64,000 bases of DNA from Mangrovicoccus sp049603835 (lineage in GTDB: Bacteria > Pseudomonadota > Alphaproteobacteria > Rhodobacterales > Rhodobacteraceae): assembly GCA_049603835.1 (NCBI GenBank), contig JBMYSZ010000008.1, positions 1 through 64,000 of the forward strand, given 5' to 3'. Positions 32,605 through 41,400 of the stretch are shown here, piece after piece. The notes beneath the pieces were generated by a model. That model did not search any database, was not told the origin of the DNA, and saw nothing but the letters and a program-made list of their open reading frames with translations. The position numbers were made by a program, and so were the translations under genes. Each line of letters starts with the position of its first letter. Positions within the stretch are counted from its first letter, which is position 1.

Positions 32605-33126
32605 GAATTTGCTCCTTATGTTAACCTATTGGTTACGCGGCACCACAAATTGATGGGCGCGCCGCCCGGATCAGTCCCATCGCAACAAAGGCGGGACCAA
32701 TTCGCTCGCGTGCGTGATAAGCGGCGTATTTTCTGCATGGTTTACAAATAGCGAATTGCGGGCGGTCCGCCTACAAGCTTAGGGGTCAACCACCCGTGAA
32801 ACAGAGCCCATACCGAAAATAACGGCAAGCCGATTAATTCTTGGGCGATATGCGAACGAATTATGATATTTCCTTAACAGCCAAAGCCCCAAAATCCGGC
32901 TCGTTTGCTTTGGCAGCTGAACTTTTCTGCAGATCTTTTTGGGAAAATTGTGCCAAAGCGCCGGAAAACCGAATTCTGCCTTAATCACGCAAATGCGATG
33001 CCTATTCTAATCTTTGGTCTATTTAGCTGTGTAGAATTTCGGTTTTCCCCAATAGCGACCAATTTCATTTACGGGCAATATTAACCCTGGCGCGGAAAAT
33101 TCGCCGAAACTCCGCCTCTCAATGAT
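32605..33126. promoter_or_regulatory. Long AT-rich intergenic region with an operator-like palindrome
   Basis: No convincing gene is present. TAACC-TATT-GGTTA (32622-32635) is a perfect palindrome 18 bases upstream of the TusA-like start, placed where a repressor could bind. At the far end TTTAGAT-CAA-ATCTAAA (33126-33142) is another perfect palindrome, overlapping the stop of the next gene. The remaining sequence is AT-rich and probably carries the promoter for the TusA-like/mmtN unit. Confidence 0.5.
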
Positions 33127-33696
33127 TTAGATCAAATCTAAATCCGCATCCCGTGCAAAGCGCAGAGGAGCCACCAAAGGCCCCAAACGGCGCCCTAATT
33201 TTGGCCGGGACGGGCGCAGATCCTGGATCTCGGTCACCAGATGATAGCCTTTGGGCATGGGGATCTCGGTAAAGCTGACGGAAATAATGCTGTTCGACGG
33301 GGCGAGAAAACAGGCATCCGCCCGCAAATCCCCCATATTTTGCGCGCCCTGCCCGGTCATTATATCCCCCGCGATCGGAGTTTGCAGCCGCAGCTTTAGA
33401 TCCTTCAGCTCCAAAGGCACTCCGCTCAGGGTCTTCACCGTCATCGCATGGTCAAGCATCGGCCGGAAACTTGGCATGGCACTGTCCAAAGCATCGAGAT
33501 TCAGGCAAATCGGCGCCTCAAGACGCTCCGCCAACACAGAAACCGCCACATCGCTGTTTTGGCGCGCACCGAAACAGGCGATCAGCAAAGGCAGAGGCAG
33601 GCTCACCCGCAAAAGAGTATCCTTGCCAGAGCGGCTTAGCACGATATCCCGCAGAACCGGCAGTGTCAGAGTTTCCAGTGGCAAATAATCGAGCAT
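33127..33696 (-). CDS. Hypothetical protein
   Basis: The product of 189 residues is soluble and beta-rich in its second half (LKLRLQTPIAGDI; SIISVSFTEIPMPKGYHLVTEI). I do not recognise a family. The ATG at MLDYLPLE has GGGA seven bases upstream; a TTG 69 bases earlier is less likely. It is read divergently from the 143-residue gene across a 230-bp gap. Confidence 0.5.
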   Translation of the reverse strand: MLDYLPLETLTLPVLRDIVLSRSGKDTLLRVSLPLPLLIACFGARQNSDVAVSVLAERLEAPICLNLDALDSAMPSFRPMLDHAMTVKTLSGVPLELKDLKLRLQTPIAGDIMTGQGAQNMGDLRADACFLAPSNSIISVSFTEIPMPKGYHLVTEIQDLRPSRPKLGRRLGPLVAPLRFARDADLDLI

Positions 33697-33926
33697 AGGC
33701 AGATCCCAATTTCCCGCCGCAATAAATGCGCGGCGATATCCAAAAACTATGCCGGGATGATCCAAGCCGGGGCTTGAATGCGCCTAGGTCGATTGGGTTA
33801 GCCTATATTACCCGAGCAATTCAATCAAGATTAAAAGCCACCACATCGCAGGTGAAGGACAAAGCGTAACGCCGCCTTAACCGCTGCGGGCCAATCTTAG
33901 GCAAATTTTAGCGACCTGGAGGACGA

Positions 33927-34358
33927 ATGCTTCGCAGCTTGTCTCTTCTACTTCCGGCCCTTTTCCCGTCTTGGCGGTTTTTCCGCACGATAGCGCCGTC
34001 GCCTCGGGTGGAATATGCGTGGCTTTCCCAGCCAGATGCGGAACCCGCCAATTGGCAGCCCGCCCGGCCCCGCCCCGCGCGACTGGATTTTGCAATGATG
34101 CTGCGACGGCTTTTGTGGAACCCTAAATGGAATGAGACGCTGTATTGGGTCAGCCTCAGCGAAAGAGTGGCCCATAGCGCGAGCGCCCATGCGGCGGATC
34201 AGCTGGGCCAAAGGCTGCGGCGAGATTTGCTGGAAAATGGCAGTGCTCCACCTCAGGCGCCCTTTTTCACATATCGCTTGATCTTTATCTCGCGCCAGGA
34301 CGGCCAGTTACAGCGCGAGGTGATTTATAGCTCCCCTCCGATTGCTTTTGCCTCATGA
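33927..34358 (+). CDS. Hypothetical protein preceding a membrane protein
   Basis: The 143-residue protein has a hydrophobic N-terminus (MLRSLSLLLPALFPSWRFF) that may be a membrane anchor, and then a soluble domain rich in Arg, Pro and Ala (NPKWNETLYWVSLSERVAH). No known family was recognised. Its stop overlaps the next gene's ATG by ATGA, so the two proteins probably act together in the membrane. Confidence 0.6.
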   Translation: MLRSLSLLLPALFPSWRFFRTIAPSPRVEYAWLSQPDAEPANWQPARPRPARLDFAMMLRRLLWNPKWNETLYWVSLSERVAHSASAHAADQLGQRLRRDLLENGSAPPQAPFFTYRLIFISRQDGQLQREVIYSSPPIAFAS

Positions 34359-35041
34359 GCCTGGATCTTGCGCTTCGCCTGACTGAGATCCTGCTCGCGC
34401 TTGCCATGCTGCAACAATCGGCAGAACATGCCATGACGCCCGGCTATGAGCGCGCGCTATTTCTGCTGCGGGGCTGTCTTTGCCTGCCGCTGCTATTCGG
34501 GTTTCATAGCGAATGGGCACTGCTGGCGCTTTTCGCCCTAAGCTTGCCGATCCTAAGCCATTTCCAAGGGCCCTATAATGGCGGCAGCGATAAGATGACT
34601 TTGCTTATCCTCACCTGCCTGACCGCTGCCCGTTTTGCCCCGACCGAGCCACTGCAAGAACTGGCTTGTGGCTATTTAGCGGCGCAGTTGATCCTGTCTT
34701 ATTTCATGTCCGGCTATGTGAAGATCGTGAATCCCAGCTGGCGCAGCGGCGAGGCCCTATGCGATGTGTTCCGCTTTTCCGCTTATCCGGTGAGCGAAGC
34801 CCTGCGCGACTGGGCCGAGCGCCCCCGGGTGTTATGGACCATGGGTTGGGCGGTGATGCTGTTTGAGCTGGTCTTTCCGCTGGCGTTTCTCAGCTTGCCA
34901 AGCCTAGGCCTTGCCCTGGGCATTGCCGCGCTGTTTCACGGGGCCAATGCCTGTCTTTTCGGGCTTAACCGGTTCTTGTGGATTTGGATCACCGCCTATC
35001 CATCGCTGATTTGGTTACAGCTGCGTTTGATCGGCGGCTAA
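34355..35041 (+). CDS. HTTM-like polytopic membrane protein
   Basis: The 228-residue protein has about six membrane helices and segments reminiscent of HTTM (horizontally transferred transmembrane) proteins related to vitamin K-dependent carboxylase: GPYNGGSDKMTLLIL and LILSYFMSGYVKIVNPSWRSGEAL. The catalytic soluble domain of the carboxylase is absent. It is coupled to the 143-residue gene by ATGA. Function unknown. Confidence 0.6.
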   Translation: MSLDLALRLTEILLALAMLQQSAEHAMTPGYERALFLLRGCLCLPLLFGFHSEWALLALFALSLPILSHFQGPYNGGSDKMTLLILTCLTAARFAPTEPLQELACGYLAAQLILSYFMSGYVKIVNPSWRSGEALCDVFRFSAYPVSEALRDWAERPRVLWTMGWAVMLFELVFPLAFLSLPSLGLALGIAALFHGANACLFGLNRFLWIWITAYPSLIWLQLRLIGG

Positions 35042-35049
35042 AATCTTTC

Positions 35050-37407
35050 CTAACGCCCCTTACCGCGCATGGCATCGCGCAAAGCAGCCCCCAAAGCCCC
35101 TTCGCCGCCACCTCCACCATTGCCGCTAGAAGTCTGCGGCTTGCGGGCTTTGCCCCCCTGATGAGGCGGTTTACCTTTTCCGGGGCCGGGCCGTCCACCT
35201 GTGGGGCGCATCTCGTTGCGGGCCTCCTTGGCCGAGGCGCCGCCATCTTTGCGCATCGTCAGGCCGATCCGTTTGCGGGGAATATCGATCTCGGTCACCC
35301 GGACTTTCACCACATTGCCGGCCTTGACCACCTCATGGGGGTCTTTGACGAAACGATCCGCCAGCTGGCTAATATGCACCAAGCCATCTTGATGCACACC
35401 AATATCCACGAAAGCCCCAAAAGCCGCCACATTGGTCACTGTGCCTTCCAGCACCATGCCGGGCCGTAGATCTTTGATATCCTCCACCCCATCGGTGAAA
35501 CTGGCGGTTTTGAAACTAGGGCGCGGGTCCCGGCCAGGTTTTTCCAGCTCGGTAAAAATATCTTCGACCGTGGGCAGACCGAAACTGTCATCAACGAAAT
35601 CCTCTGCCCGTTGCCCGCGCAAGGCCTGGGGATTGCCGATGATCTGGCGCAGATCCCGACCACACGCCTTTACGATCCGCCGCGCCAGGCCATAGGCTTC
35701 GGGATGTACGGCGGAGGCATCCAGCGGCTCCGCCCCGTTTTGAATACGCAAAAACCCTGCACATTGCTCAAAAGCTTTTGGGCCAAGCCCGGCGACTTTC
35801 TTCAGGTCTTTGCGCGCCGCGAAAGCGCCGTTGCTGTCGCGATGGGCTACAACCGCCTGGGCCAAACGCTCGCTCAGACCAGCCACATGAGCCAGAAGCG
35901 GTGCCGAGGCGGTGTTCAGATCCACACCAACCGCATTCACCGCATCCTCGACAACCCCGTCTAGGGCTTGGCCCAAACGGCGTTGGTCCACATCATGCTG
36001 ATATTGCCCCACGCCAATTGACTGCGGCGCAATTTTCACCAGCTCGGCCAGCGGGTCTTGTAAGCGCCGGGCAATCGACACAGCCCCGCGCAGGGACACA
36101 TCCAAATCGGGGAATTCTTCGGCGGCAAGTTCAGAGGCGGAATAGACCGAGGCCCCGGCCTCTGACACCACCACTTTTGTTGGCTTGGGCGCTTCAGCGG
36201 GCAGCTGGCGCATAGCATCTGCCACAAAACGTTCGGTTTCGCGGCTGGCCGTGCCATTGCCGATGGCGATCAGTTCAATCCCATGGGCGGTGATCAAGCG
36301 CAGCAAAGCCGCCTCCGCCCCACGAAGATCGGATTTCGGCGGGAAAGGATAAAGCGTCGCGGTTGCCAGAACTTTGCCTGTTGCATCCACGGCGGCGGCT
36401 TTGACCCCGGTGCGCAAGCCCGGATCCAACCCCAGCGTGACCTTTGCCCCCGCCGGCGCCGCCAATAGCAGGTCTTTGAGGTTCCGCGCAAAAACCGTGA
36501 TCGCCTCTTCATGGGCGCGGCGGCGCAGCTCGGTGAACAGATCCGTATACATGGCGAGGCTCAGCTTCACGCGCCAAGCCCAGCTGGCGGTTTTGCGCAG
36601 CCATTGATCCCCTGGCGCATCGCCGGAAATGCCAATCTCTGCGGCAATCATCGCCTCAACCCGCGCCACGCCCTGCTCTGGCTCAGGCGCGATGGTCAGG
36701 CTAATCACCTCTTCGCTCGCGGCCCGCAGCAAAGCCAAAGCGCGATGCGACGGGATCTTGGCCCAGTTTTCCATATGATCGAAATAATCGGAAAATTTAG
36801 CGCCATCCTTTTCCTTGCCTTCGATCACCCGTGCGGTGATCAGCGCCTCGGCCCGCATATAGTCGCGTAGCCGACCCAAAAGAGGCGCGCTTTCGCTTAG
36901 CTCTTCGACCAGAATATCACGCGCACCGTTGAGCGCGTCTTTCTCGCTGGCCACCGCATCGGAAAGATAGCCCTTGGCCAGCGTCTCGGGATCGGCGCGG
37001 CGATCGGTGCGAATAGCCTCTAGCAAGGGGGCCAAGCCATTTTCCCGCGCAATCATCGCCTTGGTGCGGCGCTTGGGCTTATAGGGCAGATAAAGATCCT
37101 CTAGGCTGGCTTTGGTCTCCGCTTGGGCAATATCGCGCGCCAAAGCATCGGTCAGCTTGCCCTGGCTTTCGATAGAGCCCAGAATCGTCGCCCGCCGCGC
37201 CTCTAGCTCGCGCAGATAGGCAAGCCTGTCCGCCAAAACCCGCAGCTGGGTATCATCGAGCCCGCCCGTGACCTCTTTGCGGTAACGCGCCACGAAAGGC
37301 ACTGTCGAGCCGCCATCCAAAAGCTCCACCGCGGCATTGACCTGATTGGGTCGGGCTTGGATTTCAGTGGCGATTTGGGCAGCGATACGTTCGGCGGTTC
37401 GATCCAA
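35050..37407 (-). CDS. tex: Tex-family RNA-binding transcription accessory protein
   Basis: The 785-residue protein fits Tex. An N-terminal helical domain (VPFVARYRKEVTGGLDDTQLR) is followed by a YqgF-like RNase H fold (VTLGLDPGLRTGVKAAAVDATGKVL), helix-hairpin-helix repeats (ASAPLLAHVAGLSERLAQAVVAHR) and an S1 RNA-binding domain (GMVLEGTVTNVAAFGAFVDIGVHQDGLVHIS). A Gly/Lys/Pro-rich C-terminal tail of about 50 residues follows. It acts in transcription and RNA metabolism. It ends nine bases from the convergent HTTM-like gene. Confidence 0.93.
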   Translation of the reverse strand: MDRTAERIAAQIATEIQARPNQVNAAVELLDGGSTVPFVARYRKEVTGGLDDTQLRVLADRLAYLRELEARRATILGSIESQGKLTDALARDIAQAETKASLEDLYLPYKPKRRTKAMIARENGLAPLLEAIRTDRRADPETLAKGYLSDAVASEKDALNGARDILVEELSESAPLLGRLRDYMRAEALITARVIEGKEKDGAKFSDYFDHMENWAKIPSHRALALLRAASEEVISLTIAPEPEQGVARVEAMIAAEIGISGDAPGDQWLRKTASWAWRVKLSLAMYTDLFTELRRRAHEEAITVFARNLKDLLLAAPAGAKVTLGLDPGLRTGVKAAAVDATGKVLATATLYPFPPKSDLRGAEAALLRLITAHGIELIAIGNGTASRETERFVADAMRQLPAEAPKPTKVVVSEAGASVYSASELAAEEFPDLDVSLRGAVSIARRLQDPLAELVKIAPQSIGVGQYQHDVDQRRLGQALDGVVEDAVNAVGVDLNTASAPLLAHVAGLSERLAQAVVAHRDSNGAFAARKDLKKVAGLGPKAFEQCAGFLRIQNGAEPLDASAVHPEAYGLARRIVKACGRDLRQIIGNPQALRGQRAEDFVDDSFGLPTVEDIFTELEKPGRDPRPSFKTASFTDGVEDIKDLRPGMVLEGTVTNVAAFGAFVDIGVHQDGLVHISQLADRFVKDPHEVVKAGNVVKVRVTEIDIPRKRIGLTMRKDGGASAKEARNEMRPTGGRPGPGKGKPPHQGGKARKPQTSSGNGGGGGEGALGAALRDAMRGKGR

Positions 37408-37650
37408 AACAGGGCTCCTTTAGGCGTTAGGGTCCTAGCCATAGCCGCCCCCAAGCCCCAGGCCAAGCCAGTTTCGCAAGGCATTGGCGCTGAAAATCCA
37501 AGGCGGCTTTGGATCCGCGCGTGCAAATCGGAAGGACGAGTATTCGGTGCAGAGGGTGGCCAGCTTTGCGCCACAAGACCAGCCCGCAGAACAGAAAAAA
37601 CCAGCCCCCTTTTCAGGGGCTTATTCGGTTTTTACTGATCGAAAATAAAG

Positions 37651-37740
37651 TGGCGGACAGACAGGGATTCGAACCCTGGAGACGGTTTCCCGCCTACACG
37701 CGTTCCAGGCGTGCGCCTTCGACCACTCGGCCACCTGTCC
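37651..37740 (-). tRNA. tRNA-Ser (anticodon GGA)
   Basis: Read on the minus strand, the 90-base gene starts GGACAGGTGGCCGAGTGG and ends CTGTCCGCCA with an encoded CCA. The acceptor pairs GGACAGG with the 3' strand. The anticodon loop CTGGAAC gives GGA. A long variable arm (GTAGGCGGGAAACCGTC region) is present, as in class II serine tRNAs. Confidence 0.95.
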
Positions 37741-37832
37741 GTGAGGGGGCAGATAGCCCAAGGCTTGCAGAGAGTGCAAGGGCTATCATGCAACTTCTTT
37801 CTAGTTGTCGCAGAAATCGTAAATTTTCTGCC

Positions 37833-38867
37833 TTAGTTGTCTTCGAAGACCTCCGGCAGAATGCGTTCCTCTTGGGCAAGCCAGCCCGGAACCGGCAATC
37901 CCTTTGATTGCAGGAACTCCACATTGAATAGCTTCGACTGATAGCGCGAGCCATAATCGCATAGGATCGTCACAATGCGGTGGCCTGGTCCCATCTCTTT
38001 TGCCATGCGCACCGCGCCTGCGATATTGATGCCCGATGATCCGCCCAGGACCAGCCCCTCTTCTTCGACCAGGTCAAAGACATAAGGCAGGGCTTCCCGG
38101 TCTGGAATGCAATAGGACATATCCGGGGTCAGGCCTTCGAGATTGGCAGTGATCCGGCCTTGGCCGATGCCTTCGGTGATCGACCCACCCGAAGATTTCA
38201 GCTCGCCCGAGGTGTAGAAACTATAAAGCGCCGCCCCTTCAGGATCCGCTAAACCGATTTTCACCCCTTTGGGCTGCAAAGCTTGGGCCACCCCAGCCAA
38301 AGTGCCGCCGCTGCCAACCGCGCAGATAAAGCCATCGACTTTGCCTTCGGTCTGCTCCCAGATCTCTGGGCCGGTGGTTTCCAGATGCGCTTGGCGGTTT
38401 GCCACATTATCGAACTGATTGGCCCAAATCGCGCCATTGGGTTCGCTTTGCGCTAGGGTATTTGCCAGCCGCTCGGAATAGCGCACATAGTTATTGGGGT
38501 TGCGATAGGGCGCGGCAGGCACCTGCACCAGCTCGGCCCCAGACAGGCGCAGCATGTCCTTTTTCTCTTGGCTCTGGGTTTCGGGGATCACAATCACCGT
38601 GCGATAGCCCATAGAGCGGCCAACCAGCGACAAGCCGATCCCGGTATTGCCAGCGGTGCCTTCGACAATCGTGCCACCGGGTTTCAGCGCCCCCGAGGCC
38701 ACTGCATCGCGGATGATATAAAGCGCGGCCCGGTCTTTCACCGATTGGCCGGGATTTAGGAACTCCGCCTTCCCAAGGATTTCACAGCCAGTCGCATCGC
38801 TGACTTTGTTCAGACGGATCAGCGGCGTATTACCAATCGCCGCTGCGAGATCAGGATAGATCGCCAT
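37833..38867 (-). CDS. cysK: Cysteine synthase A
   Basis: The 344-residue PLP enzyme has the lysine in NPGQSVKDRAA, the phosphate-binding GTAGNTGIGLS and the GSGGTLAG loop of O-acetylserine sulfhydrylases. It makes cysteine from O-acetylserine and sulfide. A C-terminal extension of about 30 residues (SKGLPVPGWLAQEERIL) is present, as in related alphaproteobacterial proteins. It stands 93 bp from the tRNA-Ser gene. Confidence 0.92.
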   Translation of the reverse strand: MAIYPDLAAAIGNTPLIRLNKVSDATGCEILGKAEFLNPGQSVKDRAALYIIRDAVASGALKPGGTIVEGTAGNTGIGLSLVGRSMGYRTVIVIPETQSQEKKDMLRLSGAELVQVPAAPYRNPNNYVRYSERLANTLAQSEPNGAIWANQFDNVANRQAHLETTGPEIWEQTEGKVDGFICAVGSGGTLAGVAQALQPKGVKIGLADPEGAALYSFYTSGELKSSGGSITEGIGQGRITANLEGLTPDMSYCIPDREALPYVFDLVEEEGLVLGGSSGINIAGAVRMAKEMGPGHRIVTILCDYGSRYQSKLFNVEFLQSKGLPVPGWLAQEERILPEVFEDN

Positions 38868-38919
38868 AGATAAGGCCTTTCTGCAAGCTGCATCGTTTTA
38901 GGCCCGCCCTGCACGGGGA

Positions 38920-40032
38920 TCAACCGCTCGTGGCGCGCAGCTTGTCCAGGTTGCGATCTAACCACCATGCAGAGAGTATAATTGGACCGTCTGGGATCTC
39001 ATTTGCATCAATTCGATGCAGTAAATCTTCGCGAGTTAGAATATGTGCGCGAATATCTTCGCCTTCCTCAAAGACACCGCCCAAACCTGCCGCATCATCG
39101 GGCAGATCAGCAACCGCCACATAGGAATAAAGATATTCGCTAAAACAGCCGGTGGACGGGTAATAATCACTGATAGGATGCAAGGAATGCAGCTTTAGCC
39201 CGGCTTCTTCCTCGGATTCTTTATGGGCGGTTTCTTCGGGCGTGTCGCCGGGTTCGATCCGGCCGGCTATGGGCTCTAGCAGCCAGGGATGCGGATCATT
39301 GCGGGCAATCGGCGCGGCGCGCACTTGTTCCACCAGCAAAACCCGGTCGCGTTTCGGATCATAGGGCAAAACAGTCACCGCATCAGCCGCCATGAACACC
39401 GCGCGATTAATCGGTTCGCTCATTGTGCCGTCAAAGCGGCGATGGCGGTAGGTCAGTTCCTCGACCGTGAAGTAATTGGAATACGGGCGCTTTCGCTCTA
39501 GGACTTCCACATCTTTGCCGGTCAGCCCCGACGCTGAGTGGCGATCCGCCATCGCCCCCGTCGCCCGTGACGCCGCGCGCATCATGATGGTTGGCAGGCG
39601 CCCGCGCAGGGTGTCTAGGCTGATCTGCCCCTGATAGGACATGATTTCATCCACCGCCAATTGCCGCATGGATTGGCCATAATGCCAGTTTTCCGGGCGA
39701 TATTCGGCTTTCGGCTGAGCCGCCGGGCAAAGCACCAAATCACCTCTGATCACCGCATGGTCCAAGATCACCTGTTGCGGAACGCGACGCAGATTATGCA
39801 CCTCAAGGTAATAGATCAGCCGCGCTCTCGCCTCGTCACTTAGATCCGTCAGAACCATCACCGGCAATACCGCTTGCGGGTCTTCGCTTAGCCCAGGCAG
39901 ATCGCTTACCCCTTCGATCAGCGAAAAACCTGGGATTTTGCTAGGCTTAGCCACCACTGTTTCGGCCAAGATTTCGCGCAAAAGCGGCTCTTGCGCCAAT
40001 GGACCATAAAGGATTAGCGGTAGCTGAGACAT
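38920..40032 (-). CDS. Nudix hydrolase with N-terminal gamma-glutamylcyclotransferase-like domain
   Basis: The product has about 370 residues. Residues 1-140 resemble the AIG2/GGCT-like fold (LPLILYGPLAQEPLLREIL, then ARARLIYYLEVHNLRRV). Residues 195-350 are a Nudix domain of the ADP-ribose pyrophosphatase group with the box GRIEPGDTPEETAHKESEEEAGL, where REUxEE is KESEEE. It should hydrolyse a nucleoside diphosphate derivative such as ADP-ribose. The start was set by AGAGG seven bases upstream. This two-domain form is common in Rhodobacterales. Confidence 0.83.
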   Translation of the reverse strand: MSQLPLILYGPLAQEPLLREILAETVVAKPSKIPGFSLIEGVSDLPGLSEDPQAVLPVMVLTDLSDEARARLIYYLEVHNLRRVPQQVILDHAVIRGDLVLCPAAQPKAEYRPENWHYGQSMRQLAVDEIMSYQGQISLDTLRGRLPTIMMRAASRATGAMADRHSASGLTGKDVEVLERKRPYSNYFTVEELTYRHRRFDGTMSEPINRAVFMAADAVTVLPYDPKRDRVLLVEQVRAAPIARNDPHPWLLEPIAGRIEPGDTPEETAHKESEEEAGLKLHSLHPISDYYPSTGCFSEYLYSYVAVADLPDDAAGLGGVFEEGEDIRAHILTREDLLHRIDANEIPDGPIILSAWWLDRNLDKLRATSG

Positions 40033-40116
40033 CACACACCTCTTACTCTGCACCTGCGAAATTAATGCCGCAGATGCAAAGGTTTGGCCAGAGGTCGGAT
40101 GGCCACAGGGCGCGAG

Positions 40117-41400
40117 TTAGCCGGGTTTCTGGCCGGGATGCGCGATAGCGATTTGGGTCACATCGCAGACCCCGGTTTCAAAGGCCGAAGCGCAAGAGGT
40201 CAGATAGTAATTCCACATGCGCCGGAACCGCTCGTCAAAGCCCAACCCCGCCACAGCATCCCAGTTTTGCGAAAAACTATCATGCCAGCGGCGCAAAGTT
40301 TGGCTGTAAGACGGGCCAAATTCCATCGAGCGCAGCACTTCAAGCCCGGCTTTTTCCACCTCGCCACGCAACACGCTGGGACTGGGCAGCATGCCACCGG
40401 GGAAGATGTATTTCTGAATGAAATCAACGCCCTTGCGGTAAGTGGCAAAGCGCTTATCCTCTACCGTAATGATCTGCAGCACGGCGCGACCACCAGGCGA
40501 TAAACGTTCGCGCAAGGCCCCGAAATAGACCGGCCAGTAACGCTCGCCCACGGCTTCGAACATCTCGATCGAGGCAATACCGTCATAGCGACCTGTTTCG
40601 TCCCGGTAATCCTGCAATTTGAGCGTAACGCGGTCTTCTAACCCGGCGCGGCGGATCCGCTCTTGGGCGAAATCAAATTGCTCGCGGCTGATGGTAAGGC
40701 CAGTGACCCGCAAGCCTCGCTCTTTCGCCGCATATTCAGCAAAGCCACCCCAGCCACAGCCGATTTCCAGCACATGATCGCCCGGCTTCACCCCCAGTTG
40801 ATCCACCAGAGCCGCATATTTCGCGGTTTGCGCGGTTTCCATGCTTTCTTGCCCATCGGCAAAGAGCGCCGAGGAATAGGTCATGGTCTGATCCAGCCAC
40901 AGCCCGTAGAAATCATTCCCCAAATCATAGTGATAGGAAATATTACGGCGCGAGCCCTTCTTCGAATTGGGCTTTAGATGGAAGCGCAGCCTTTCATAAG
41001 CGCGCAAAAGCCCAAGCCCCGGAAACCCATCAAGGATCGAGTCATTTTCCACATGGATCAGATCCATAAAGGCCTGAAGATCCGGGCTCGACCACCAGCC
41101 ATCAAGATAGGCCTCGGAGAAGCCCAGATCGCCTTCGCGGATTAGGCGCGCGAAAAGATCAGGGTTATGGATATGGATTTCCGCCACCGGCCCCGGCGCT
41201 GCGCCTTCGGCCCGAAACACCCGCCCATCGGGCAAATGAGCATCCAAACGCCCCTGATTGAGCCCTTTGACCTGCTCAAACACCGCTCCGAAATAGCGCG
41301 GCAGACCCGCCTGCCCGGCCAAACTGGTTATTACAGGAGTGCTTACCCGAAAATCTTTCACCGTGATCACCTCGCGAAGATCAGAAATCTCGCGCCTCAT
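40117..41400 (-). CDS. cfa: Cyclopropane-fatty-acyl-phospholipid synthase
   Basis: The 427-residue SAM enzyme has ISYHYDLGNDFYGLWLDQTMTYSSA, the SAM site VLEIGCGWGGFAEYAA and the EMFEAVGERYW active-site segment of CFA synthases. It methylenates unsaturated fatty acyl chains in membrane phospholipids. It overlaps the end of the photolyase gene by 20 bases. In Rhodobacter relatives cfa and photolyase belong to the singlet-oxygen response, so joint stress control is likely, though no promoter was identified by eye. Confidence 0.92.
   Translation of the reverse strand: MRREISDLREVITVKDFRVSTPVITSLAGQAGLPRYFGAVFEQVKGLNQGRLDAHLPDGRVFRAEGAAPGPVAEIHIHNPDLFARLIREGDLGFSEAYLDGWWSSPDLQAFMDLIHVENDSILDGFPGLGLLRAYERLRFHLKPNSKKGSRRNISYHYDLGNDFYGLWLDQTMTYSSALFADGQESMETAQTAKYAALVDQLGVKPGDHVLEIGCGWGGFAEYAAKERGLRVTGLTISREQFDFAQERIRRAGLEDRVTLKLQDYRDETGRYDGIASIEMFEAVGERYWPVYFGALRERLSPGGRAVLQIITVEDKRFATYRKGVDFIQKYIFPGGMLPSPSVLRGEVEKAGLEVLRSMEFGPSYSQTLRRWHDSFSQNWDAVAGLGFDERFRRMWNYYLTSCASAFETGVCDVTQIAIAHPGQKPG

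Noticed and set aside
32779..32988. Small frame on the minus strand (MIKAEFGFPALW...)
   Set aside because: No ribosome site, biased composition and an AT-rich promoter-like setting; no family resemblance.
33126..33142. ICE-like Irr site TTTAGAT-CAA-ATCTAAA
   Set aside because: It differs from ICE at the inner bases and overlaps the stop codon of the adjacent gene, more than 500 bp from the next start; a transcript-end hairpin is as likely.
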